Source: Chloroflexota bacterium (lineage in GTDB: Bacteria > Chloroflexota > Limnocylindria > P2-11E). From it: DNA of 5,000 bases. Below the pieces are notes generated by a model. The model ran no database searches and was not told where the DNA came from. It saw only the letters and a program-made list of their open reading frames with translations. Of this stretch, positions 1 to 5,000 are shown piece after piece; position 1 is the stretch's first letter, and each line of letters begins with the position of its first letter. The translations under genes and the position numbers were made by a program. Location of the stretch: the NCBI GenBank assembly GCA_005883775.1, contig VBEU01000178.1, positions 1 through 5,000 of the forward strand. The letters run 5' to 3'.

Positions 1-476
1 TGCATGAAGTAGCGGTACGCGATGACCAGACGATCCTCCTCGCGAAGTTTTCCGAGCGCCCCGAGCACGAAGGTACGCCGCTCGCTCGCCAGGGCCGCCT
101 CCTCGGGCGACAGGGCCGTGTCACCCGAGGGGCGATCCTCGGCGACGCTGAGATCGACCGTCGGTCGCCGGCCGGCCGCCTTCCGGCGGTTCTTGGCCTC
201 GTTCGCGACGATCCGCAGCAGCCAGGGTCGGAATGGCGCACCGGTACGGAAGCGCGCCAGCGCGAAATACGCCTTGGTGAAGCCGTCCTGCGCGGCATCC
301 TCGGCTTCGGTCGAGAGGCCGGTTATGACGTACGCCGTCCTGGTGGCGAGCGCCTGGTAGCGCCTCACCAGCTCGCCGTATGCCTCGGTGTCTCCGTGCT
401 GCGCGCGTTCCACGAGTACAGCGTCCTCCGCCGGCCGGCCCTCCACGGAGTCGGTTCTCACCCTTCGTACAACCAT
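1..476 (-). CDS. ECF-type RNA polymerase sigma factor (3' end outside window)
   Basis: Extracytoplasmic-function sigma-70 factor that would direct core RNA polymerase to a small regulon. With the ATG at 476, 158 residues are visible. Region 2 spans about residues 18-102: helix DAVLVERAQHGDTEAYGELV, then the core-binding and -10-recognition part with EDAAQDGFTKAYFALARFR (59-77) and FRPWLLRIVANEAKNRRK (82-99), the usual ECF signature. A linker rich in D, E and S follows (about 107-128), and region 4 begins at about 130 (FVLGALGKLREEDRLVIAYR). The frame is open to base 1, so most of region 4 is missing. Start choice is unsure: a GTG at 500 overlaps the upstream kinase stop as GTGA, and a GTG at 446 follows an AAGGGTGAG stretch that resembles a ribosome site at long spacing. 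It is the last visible gene of the minus-strand operon. Any anti-sigma factor would lie beyond the window. ECF family membership is clear; the regulon is unknown. Confidence 0.93.
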   Translation of the reverse strand, partial: MVVRRVRTDSVEGRPAEDAVLVERAQHGDTEAYGELVRRYQALATRTAYVITGLSTEAEDAAQDGFTKAYFALARFRTGAPFRPWLLRIVANEAKNRRKAAGRRPTVDLSVAEDRPSGDTALSPEEAALASERRTFVLGALGKLREEDRLVIAYRYFM

Positions 477-496
477 CTCGCCAAGCGGTTCCCGGC

Positions 497-1402
497 TCAC
501 GCCGAGACGAGGGACTCGAGCTCGCGCACCCGGCTGTCGATCGCGCTCCGATCCGCGCGTTCGATCCCGTCCACGCTGAAATCCTCGACGGCGAAGGAGG
601 CGCACACCGTCCCATGCAGGACCGCCCGGCAGAGCGTGGGGTCATCGAGCGTCCCCGCTCGGGCCAGGTGCCCGAGCATCCCTCCCGCGAACGCGTCCCC
701 GGCGCCGGTGGGGTCGCGCACTTCCTCGAGCGGATAGGCGGGCGTCCAGAAGATCCGATCCCTGGTCAACAGCAGCGCACCGTATTCGGCGCGTTTGATG
801 ACCACTGCGCGAGGGCCGAGCGCGAGGATCTCCCGTGCTGCCTTGAGGACGTTGTGCGTCCCGCAGAACTGTCGCGCCTCGGCTTCGTTCACGGTCACGA
901 TGTCCACGCGGGTCATGACTTCGGCGAGGGCCGCGCGCCGCCGCTCGATCCAGTAATTCATGGTGTCGAGGGCGACGGCTTTTGGAGCGCGCACCTGCTC
1001 GAGCATTCGCCCTTGGATCTCCGGAAGGATGTTGGCGAGGAAGACGAACTCGCTGTCCGCGAAGGCCGCGGGGACCGCGGGCTCCCAGTCGCCGAACACC
1101 CCGAGGTCGGTGTTGATGGTCTCGGCGGTCGCCAGGTCGTGGTCGTACTTGCCGAGCCACCGAAAGGACCGGCCCTTCGCATGCTCGACACCGGCGAGGT
1201 CGATCCCCTTCGCCCGGAGGCGCTCGAGGTCGCTCGAGCGGAAGTCGTCGCCGACAACACCCATGAGGCGGACCGGCGCATAGAGACAGGCGGCGAGCGA
1301 GAAGTAGGACGCTGCGCCGCCGAGAACCTCGCGGCGGCTGTCGTAAGGAGTGTGCACGTCGTCATAGGCGAGCGAGCCGACAACGAGGATGTGCGACGGC
1401 AC
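497..1402 (-). CDS. PfkB-family carbohydrate/nucleoside kinase
   Basis: ATP-dependent cytosolic kinase of the ribokinase/PfkB superfamily, 301 residues, a normal length. It opens with the first beta strand ILVVGSLAYDDV (5-16). The substrate-side glycine motif follows as VLGGAASYFSLAA (26-38), then GVVGDDF (48-54). The PfkB signature 2 is DPTGAGDAFAGGMLG (230-244), with the anion-hole glycines and the catalytic base Asp236. NEAEAR (172-177) and VVIKRAEYGALL (200-211) match the ATP-site strand order. The C-terminal FAVEDFSVDGIERA (270-283) recalls a conserved group of 'sugar kinases' of undetermined substrate in Chloroflexota and Deltaproteobacteria (from memory). The start is GTG at 1402, because no ATG, GTG or TTG lies between it and the in-frame stop at 1450. 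There is no Shine-Dalgarno in the 13-bp gap after the membrane-protein gene, so translation may depend on coupling. The phosphoryl acceptor (ribose, adenosine, fructose or other) cannot be told from sequence alone. Confidence 0.93.
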   Translation of the reverse strand: MPSHILVVGSLAYDDVHTPYDSRREVLGGAASYFSLAACLYAPVRLMGVVGDDFRSSDLERLRAKGIDLAGVEHAKGRSFRWLGKYDHDLATAETINTDLGVFGDWEPAVPAAFADSEFVFLANILPEIQGRMLEQVRAPKAVALDTMNYWIERRRAALAEVMTRVDIVTVNEAEARQFCGTHNVLKAAREILALGPRAVVIKRAEYGALLLTRDRIFWTPAYPLEEVRDPTGAGDAFAGGMLGHLARAGTLDDPTLCRAVLHGTVCASFAVEDFSVDGIERADRSAIDSRVRELESLVSA

Positions 1403-1415
1403 AGAGAGGCGGATG

Positions 1416-1907
1416 TTAGTTGGTAGGCGCTGCCACGTTCGTGATCGTTATGAAGACGAAGAACGCGGCGGCCATGCCGAGGGCGAACCAGTCCGTTTGG
1501 AGCACGCGACCGTCGGCCGGCGGGCCGGGTCGCGCCGCCCAGTAGGCGTTCAGCGCACGCTGACCGAAAACGACGACCGCCGTGCCGGCGATCAGCTCGA
1601 TCAGGTTGAATACCACGAAGAGAGGCTCGTTCGAGTAGTGCAGCCAGGTGACCCACCACACGGTGGTGGCGAGTGCCGCAGTGGAGGGATCGACCTTGAG
1701 CGGTGACCCGACCTTGGCCAGCAGCTGAGCGATCAGGGCGAAGTGCCGATACGCCTGCCAGGTGCCATAGCCGGGAATGAAGATCGAGGCGCCGTGGGCC
1801 GCTGGCTGCATGTTCTCGTCAGAGACATCGCGACGGAGCTCGGCCCACGACAAACCGAACCACAGCGGTACATAGATCCCGTAGGAGAGAACGGTGAGCG
1901 CGGCCAC
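1416..1907 (-). CDS. Small multi-pass membrane protein, DUF4234-like
   Basis: Integral membrane protein of unknown function, 163 residues from the GTG at 1907. Likely membrane segments are at about 2-20 (ALTVLSYGIYVPLWFGLSW), 76-92, 95-116 (PLFVVFNLIELIAGTAVVVF) and 141-160 (FALGMAAAFFVFITITNVAA). The opening TVLSYGIYVPLW...AELRR followed by a proline/glycine-containing second element (IFIPGYGTWQAYRHF, 42-56) resembles the DUF4234 pattern of a short helix, a charged stretch and a hydrophobic P-Y element. The assignment is from memory of the pattern. The true start is probably upstream: the frame stays open back to a TGA at 1988-1986 and reads EREIPPRRRPLWLV just before the GTG, a typical positively charged lead-in to helix 1. 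The only other candidate initiator there is a CTG at 1955. It lies between the CoA-transferase and kinase genes, in the same operon. No catalytic residues are recognisable, and its link to the neighbours is unknown. Confidence 0.85.
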   Translation of the reverse strand: MAALTVLSYGIYVPLWFGLSWAELRRDVSDENMQPAAHGASIFIPGYGTWQAYRHFALIAQLLAKVGSPLKVDPSTAALATTVWWVTWLHYSNEPLFVVFNLIELIAGTAVVVFGQRALNAYWAARPGPPADGRVLQTDWFALGMAAAFFVFITITNVAAPTN

Positions 1908-1951
1908 GAGCCATAGCGGGCGGCGCCGGGGCGGGATCTCGCGCTCCGCGC

Positions 1952-3151
1952 TCAGAGTGCGCCGTCCGCGCGAAGCTTCGCGATCTCATCCGCCGCGTAG
2001 CCGAGCTCGCGAAGGACCTCATCGGTGTGCTCGCCGAGGAGCGGTGGCGCGCGACGGACCGACCCCGGCGTCAGAGACATGCGGAGGGGAATGCCCGGCG
2101 CGCGTACGCGGCCAGCGACGGGGTGATCGACCTCGGCGATCAAGCCGAGATGGCGGACCACCGGATCGTTGAAGACCTCGGCCAGATCGTTGATCGGGCC
2201 GACCGGGACGTTGGCCTCCCGCAGCTTGCGCACCACGTCGCCCTTGGTCATGACGTGGACGCGCGCGGCGATGAGCGGAACGAGGGTCTCGCGATATTTG
2301 ACACGGCTCGCGTTGTCGGCGAATCGGCCGTCGTCGAGAAGATCTTCAAGCTCGATCGCGCGGCATAACCGTTCGAAGAGCGCGTTGTTCGCGCAGCAGA
2401 TATTCACGAACCCATCCGCCGCTCGGAATGTCTGATAGGGAACGATCGACGCATGGACGTTGCCCTCCGGACCCGGCACCGTCCCGTCGGCGAAATAACG
2501 CGCGGCCTGCCGCGAGAGCAGCGCGACCTGACCGCCGATCATCGTCGCGTCAATGACCTGTCCCTCGCGCGTCCGATGACGCGCCTCGAGCGCGGCCACG
2601 ATCGCGAAAGCCGCGAACATCCCGGCGACCATATCCGCCTGGGGGACACCGACCATGACCGGATCGCTCCCGGGTGGACCGGTCAGGCTCATGATGCCGC
2701 CCATCCCCTGCACGACCAGGTCGTACGCCGCCCATGCACGCCCGGGCCCATCCTGACCGAACCCCGAGACGTGGCAGATCACCGCTCGGCGGTTCATCGA
2801 GCGCACGCGGTCGTCGGGGAAGCCGAGGCGGCTCATGACGCCGGGACTGAAGTTCTCGACGACGACGTCGGCGCGTTCGAGGAGTCGTTCCAGGACCCGC
2901 TTTCCATCGGGATGCTTCAGATCGCAGGTGACGCTGCGTTTGTTGCGGTTGATCGCGAGGTAGTAGGCGGATACGCCTTTTATCGAGGGCGGCGCCCATT
3001 CGCGTGTCTCATCGCCCGTGCCGGGCATCTCGATCTTCACGACGTCGGCGCCGTGGTCGGCGAGCATCAGCGTGCAGTACGGACCTGCGAGCGCGCGCGT
3101 GAGATCGACAACGCGAATTCCCTCAAGCGCGCCACCCTGGCTGCCGATCAC
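1952..3151 (-). CDS. CaiB/BaiF-type (class III) CoA-transferase
   Basis: Cytosolic family III CoA-transferase moving CoA between an acyl-CoA donor and a carboxylic acid, usually as an interlocked homodimer. It is 399 residues, the family's normal length. The N-terminal block LEGIRVVDLTRALAGPYCTLMLADHGADVVKIE (9-41) is diagnostic. It is followed by NRNKRSVTCDLK (68-79), ADVVVENFSPGVMSRLG (94-110) and GPPGSDPVMVGVPQADMVAG (158-177). Asp173 aligns in my reading with the catalytic aspartate of formyl-CoA transferase (Asp169), which forms the aspartyl-CoA thioester. DATMIGGQ (201-208) and the late GEHTDEVLRELGY (373-385) are also typical. The start is GTG at 3151, fixed by a strong AGGGGAGG six bases upstream. 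It is the first gene of the minus-strand operon and diverges from the LON-domain gene. The acid substrate (for example formate/oxalate, carnitine, succinate/mesaconate-like or a methylacyl-CoA) cannot be assigned. No dehydrogenase, decarboxylase or hydratase partner lies in view. Confidence 0.96.
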   Translation of the reverse strand: MIGSQGGALEGIRVVDLTRALAGPYCTLMLADHGADVVKIEMPGTGDETREWAPPSIKGVSAYYLAINRNKRSVTCDLKHPDGKRVLERLLERADVVVENFSPGVMSRLGFPDDRVRSMNRRAVICHVSGFGQDGPGRAWAAYDLVVQGMGGIMSLTGPPGSDPVMVGVPQADMVAGMFAAFAIVAALEARHRTREGQVIDATMIGGQVALLSRQAARYFADGTVPGPEGNVHASIVPYQTFRAADGFVNICCANNALFERLCRAIELEDLLDDGRFADNASRVKYRETLVPLIAARVHVMTKGDVVRKLREANVPVGPINDLAEVFNDPVVRHLGLIAEVDHPVAGRVRAPGIPLRMSLTPGSVRRAPPLLGEHTDEVLRELGYAADEIAKLRADGAL

Positions 3152-3157
3152 CGCGGG

Positions 3158-3165
3158 CCTCCCCT
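3158..3165 (-). promoter_or_regulatory. Shine-Dalgarno of the CoA-transferase gene
   Basis: On the minus strand AGGGGAGG, extended upstream to GGTGAGGGGAGG (3169-3158), sits six bases before the GTG at 3151. It is the only strong ribosome binding site I see in this operon and it decides the GTG start. Downstream genes lack comparable sites, which fits translational coupling from this first gene. Confidence 0.75.
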
Positions 3166-3176
3166 CACCGAACGCC

Positions 3177-3186
3177 AGAGTACCGT
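3177..3186. promoter_or_regulatory. Candidate back-to-back -10 elements of a divergent promoter
   Basis: The 41-bp spacer between the divergent genes must hold both promoters unless they lie inside coding sequence. It contains two overlapping TANNNT hexamers that share one TA step: TACCGT on the plus strand (3181-3186) and TACTCT on the minus strand (3182-3177). The plus-strand element ends six bases before the GTG at 3193, so transcription would begin about at the start codon, giving a leaderless mRNA. The minus-strand element would start transcription near 3170, just ahead of the strong ribosome site. I found no convincing -35 box at 16-18 bp on either strand. TANNNT is a low-information pattern, so this is a suggestion only. 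Confidence 0.3.
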
Positions 3187-3192
3187 TGAGGC

Positions 3193-3855
3193 GTGAGCGA
3201 ACTTCTTCCGCTCTTCCCTCTGGGGTCGGTCCTCTTCCCGGGCGCGCTGATGCCGCTCCACATCTTCGAGCCCCGCTACCGCCTGCTGATCCGGCGCTGC
3301 ATGGAGCGGCATCACCCGTTCGGGATCGTCCTCATTCGGAGCGGATCCGAGGTGGATCCAAGGGCTGAGCCGTACGACGTCGGGACCGAAGCGAAGATCG
3401 TCGCGGAGTCTCCGCTTCCTGACGGCCGCTCGTACATCGTGACCCGCGGCGAGCGTCGCTTCGCGGTGGAGAACCTTATCCCCGACGCCGAGCCCTATCT
3501 CGTCGGACAGGTCAGGTATCTGGATGAGGCCGACGGCGACGGCGCGGCCAGCCATGCGAGCGTCGCCCTCGAGGCGCTCGGGTCCTATCTGCTCGCGGTC
3601 GTCGCCGTGACGGACGACTCGCGCGGAGAGCGTGCGCTCGCCGACGATCTTCGCGACGCGCTCCCGAGAGACCTCGCGTACCGCATCGCCGGCAGCCTCG
3701 CGGTCGACGCTCCTCAACAACAAGCGCTGCTCGAGCTCGAGACGGCATCGGCCCGGCTCAAAGAAGAGACACGGATCCTGAATCGGGAGACCGAGCTCCT
3801 GCGCGATCTGCTCGTGCGCCTGCGCGAGCGCGGGGAGCGTCCGGAGCTCAACTAG
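3193..3855 (+). CDS. Stand-alone LON substrate-binding (LON N-terminal) domain protein
   Basis: Cytosolic protein of 220 residues made of the N-terminal substrate-recognition domain of Lon protease (PF02190 type) without AAA+ or protease domains. It begins with the family's hallmark LPLFPLGSVLFPGALMPLHIFEPRYR (5-30). FGIVLIR (43-49), the conserved VGTEAKI (63-69) and the YIVTRGERRFAVE strand block (81-93) follow. The second half is helical (about 118-215), with a charged, probably coiled C-terminus rich in L, E and R (LLELETASARLKEETRILNRETELLRDLLVRLRERGE, 179-215). Such proteins are widespread and their role is poorly defined; a protein-binding or quality-control function is guessed from the domain. 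The start is GTG at 3193. GAGG lies only two bases upstream, too close to be a good ribosome site, and a TANNNT element suggests a leaderless message. It is monocistronic on the plus strand, and its TAG interlocks with the stop of the convergent amidohydrolase. Confidence 0.93.
   Translation: MSELLPLFPLGSVLFPGALMPLHIFEPRYRLLIRRCMERHHPFGIVLIRSGSEVDPRAEPYDVGTEAKIVAESPLPDGRSYIVTRGERRFAVENLIPDAEPYLVGQVRYLDEADGDGAASHASVALEALGSYLLAVVAVTDDSRGERALADDLRDALPRDLAYRIAGSLAVDAPQQQALLELETASARLKEETRILNRETELLRDLLVRLRERGERPELN
3852..3855. other. Interlocked stop codons of two convergent genes (CTAG)
   Basis: The palindrome CTAG provides TAG for the LON-domain gene on the plus strand (3853-3855) and TAG for the amidohydrolase on the minus strand (3854-3852). 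There is no spacer and no GC-rich hairpin with a T-run beside it, so any transcript end must lie inside the opposing gene. Confidence 0.9.
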
Positions 3856-5000
3856 GCGAGGCCGTCGGCGTAGCGGACGACCCCATCGGTAATGGTGGCG
3901 CGCACCTGCGCCTCGAGGAGCTCGCTCTCGTTGAGCTTCGCGAGATCACGATCGACGACGGTCGCGTCGCAGCGCTTGCCCACCTCGAGCGTTCCCCACT
4001 CGCGCTCCCGGCCCGTGGAATAAGCGGCGCCCGCGGTATACCCGTGCAGCGCCTCGTCCAAAGTGAGCCGCTGCGCCGGGAACCACGCATCGCCATCTCC
4101 GGGCCGCCGGCGCGCGACCGCGGCGTGGATGCCAAGCAGCGGATCGATGGGCTCGACCGGCGCATCCGATCCGAAGGCGAGCACCGCGCCGCGCTCGAGG
4201 AGCGTTCGCCACGGGTAAGCACGCGGCGTTCTCTTCGGACCCCAGTAGCGGTCGGCGAGATCGCGGTCGCTCGTGCAATGGATCGGCTGCATCGACGCGA
4301 TCACGCCAAGCGCGCCGAAGCGTCCGAGGTCCTCGTCCCGCACGAGCTGCACGTGCTCGAGGCGCTGGCGCAGCGCCGGCGACGTGATTCGGGTCGGCGC
4401 CACGGCATCGAGGGCGACATGCACCGCGCGGTCGCCGATCGCGTGGATCGCGACAGCGAGGCCACCGGCCGCCGCTCGCGCGACATCGGTGCGAAGCTCG
4501 ATCGGATCGAACGTGAGGATGCCGCGATCCTGGGTCCCTTCATACGGCTCCTCGAGCGCAGCGGTCTGCGATCCGAGCGCGCCGTCGGTGAAGAACTTGA
4601 CGTGACCGAGCTGTAGCCATTCATCGCCCTGGCCAGTGCGCATGCCAGTCGCGAGGGCGGCCTCGAAGTCAAAGGGGGCGGTATCGCGGATCTGCGGCGG
4701 GGTCCCCGTGGTCGGGAGAGACAGCGCGAGCGATCGATGCGGGATGCCCATCACAGCGCGCAGCTTGAGATCGCCGCGGTCGTGCGCCCGCCGGAGTGCC
4801 GCGTAGGAGCTCGCCTGCTCGAGCGACTCGACCCCGGTGATGCCTCTCTTCAACGCCTCATCCTGCGCACGCATCGTCGCGGCGTCGCAGTCCGCCTCGG
4901 TCGCCGGTGGCACGGAGCGATCCGCGAGCTCGTTGGCGCGCTCCTGGAGGACCCCCGTCGGCGCGCCGGACGCGTCGCGGAAGATCGCCCCGCCCTCCGG
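3852..5000 (-). CDS. YtcJ-like amidohydrolase, amidohydrolase 3 family (5' end outside window)
   Basis: Metal-dependent hydrolase of the amidohydrolase superfamily, YtcJ/amidohydrolase_3 group, acting on amide or formamide-type bonds; the substrate is unknown. The frame is open to base 5000 and reads 382 residues, starting GGAIFRDASGAPTGVLQE, a typical mid-N-terminal family stretch. A start at the GTG at 4913 would therefore be false. Numbered from the first visible codon, HVKFFTDGALGSQTAALEEPY (133-153) carries Lys135 (codon 4598-4596). AIHAIGDRAV (185-194) has His186 (4445-4443), RLEHVQ (213-218) has His216 (4355-4353), and AFGSDAPVEPIDPL (275-288) has Asp279 (4166-4164); these are the expected metal-site or catalytic positions. 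The C-terminal GTLEVGKRCDATVVDRD (336-352) is the usual returning beta-sandwich. The N-terminal HxH motif and any signal peptide lie outside the window. Family members are about 500-560 residues, so roughly a quarter to a third is missing. It is convergent with, and overlaps, the LON-domain gene. Confidence 0.95.
   Translation of the reverse strand, partial: PEGGAIFRDASGAPTGVLQERANELADRSVPPATEADCDAATMRAQDEALKRGITGVESLEQASSYAALRRAHDRGDLKLRAVMGIPHRSLALSLPTTGTPPQIRDTAPFDFEAALATGMRTGQGDEWLQLGHVKFFTDGALGSQTAALEEPYEGTQDRGILTFDPIELRTDVARAAAGGLAVAIHAIGDRAVHVALDAVAPTRITSPALRQRLEHVQLVRDEDLGRFGALGVIASMQPIHCTSDRDLADRYWGPKRTPRAYPWRTLLERGAVLAFGSDAPVEPIDPLLGIHAAVARRRPGDGDAWFPAQRLTLDEALHGYTAGAAYSTGREREWGTLEVGKRCDATVVDRDLAKLNESELLEAQVRATITDGVVRYADGLA

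Larger units (their letters stand above)
1..3182 (-). other. Putative four-gene operon: CoA-transferase, membrane protein, PfkB kinase, ECF sigma
   Basis: Four co-directional minus-strand genes are separated by at most 44 bp, with no terminator-like hairpin between them. Only the first has a strong ribosome site and an upstream non-coding spacer, so a single promoter in the 3152-3192 gap could serve all of them. The unit may continue beyond base 1. The grouping is inferred from spacing and strand; internal promoters within coding sequence cannot be excluded. Confidence 0.6.

Noticed and set aside
1217..1241. Inverted-repeat-like GCTCGAG repeats.
   Set aside because: They lie within the kinase coding sequence, in codons for leucine, glutamate and arginine. 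There is no T-run, and the pattern is expected by chance in this base composition.
380..1426. A 348-codon plus-strand open frame opposite the kinase gene.
   Set aside because: It lies antisense to a complete PfkB kinase with all motifs. Its translation is rich in R, E, D and P with no recognisable domain, as expected from the complement of a high-G+C gene.
2453..3196. A 247-codon plus-strand open frame opposite the CoA-transferase.
   Set aside because: It is the antisense shadow of a well-supported class III CoA-transferase. Its composition (R, D, H, A rich) and lack of domains show it is not a gene.
3148..3723. A 191-codon minus-strand open frame opposite the LON-domain gene, reaching into the divergent spacer.
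   Set aside because: The plus strand encodes a clear LON-domain protein over this stretch, and the minus-strand product resembles no protein family and is a shadow.
3846..3865. Search for a bidirectional terminator between the convergent genes.
   Set aside because: Apart from the four-base CTAG palindrome there is no stem-loop or T-rich tract next to the stops.
4044..4616. A 190-codon plus-strand open frame inside the amidohydrolase gene.
   Set aside because: It is antisense to metal-site motifs of the amidohydrolase and its residues look like low-complexity high-G+C shadow translation.
1..5000. Signs of a mobile element, CRISPR array, toxin-antitoxin pair or defence genes.
   Set aside because: All long stretches are explained by six ordinary genes. 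There are no direct repeats, transposase, integrase or tRNA edges, and no obvious shift in base composition.

Overview
The window is a dense, high-G+C stretch of bacterial chromosome with almost no non-coding DNA. It holds six protein genes. I see no rRNA, tRNA, CRISPR array, insertion sequence or phage gene. Most visible start codons are GTG, and genes abut or overlap by a few bases. The protein set (CaiB/BaiF CoA-transferase, ECF sigma factor, YtcJ-type amidohydrolase, PfkB kinase, small DUF4234-like membrane protein) suits a free-living aerobic soil or sediment bacterium. An uncultivated Chloroflexota or an actinobacterium-like lineage would fit. This is a judgement from style and from resemblance of the membrane protein and kinase to proteins I recall, and no marker gene here proves it.

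Layout. Four genes run on the minus strand from about 3151 down to 1 and look like one transcription unit: a class III CoA-transferase (3151-1952), a small multi-pass membrane protein (1907-1416, perhaps starting further upstream), a PfkB-family sugar/nucleoside kinase (1402-497) and an ECF RNA polymerase sigma factor (476 to beyond base 1, cut by the window edge). Gaps are 44, 13 and 20 bp with the starts chosen here. Alternative starts would turn the first and third into 4-base stop/start overlaps. On the plus strand, divergent from the CoA-transferase across a 41-bp gap, lies a stand-alone LON substrate-binding-domain protein (3193-3855). It converges on the 3' end of a YtcJ-like amidohydrolase (minus strand, 3852 to beyond 5000), and the two stop codons interlock in a single CTAG.

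How they may work together. The operon mixes an acyl-CoA-handling enzyme, a kinase, a membrane protein of unknown role and a transcription factor. It reads like a housekeeping or accessory metabolic neighbourhood rather than a defence, mobile or biosynthetic cluster. Nothing ties the four genes to one pathway. The most unusual points are small-scale: the 41-bp divergent spacer with back-to-back -10-like elements, the interlocked convergent stops, the uncertain (possibly CTG) start of the membrane protein, and an ECF sigma gene buried at the distal end of a metabolic operon. I do not see convincing evidence for a new biological system here.
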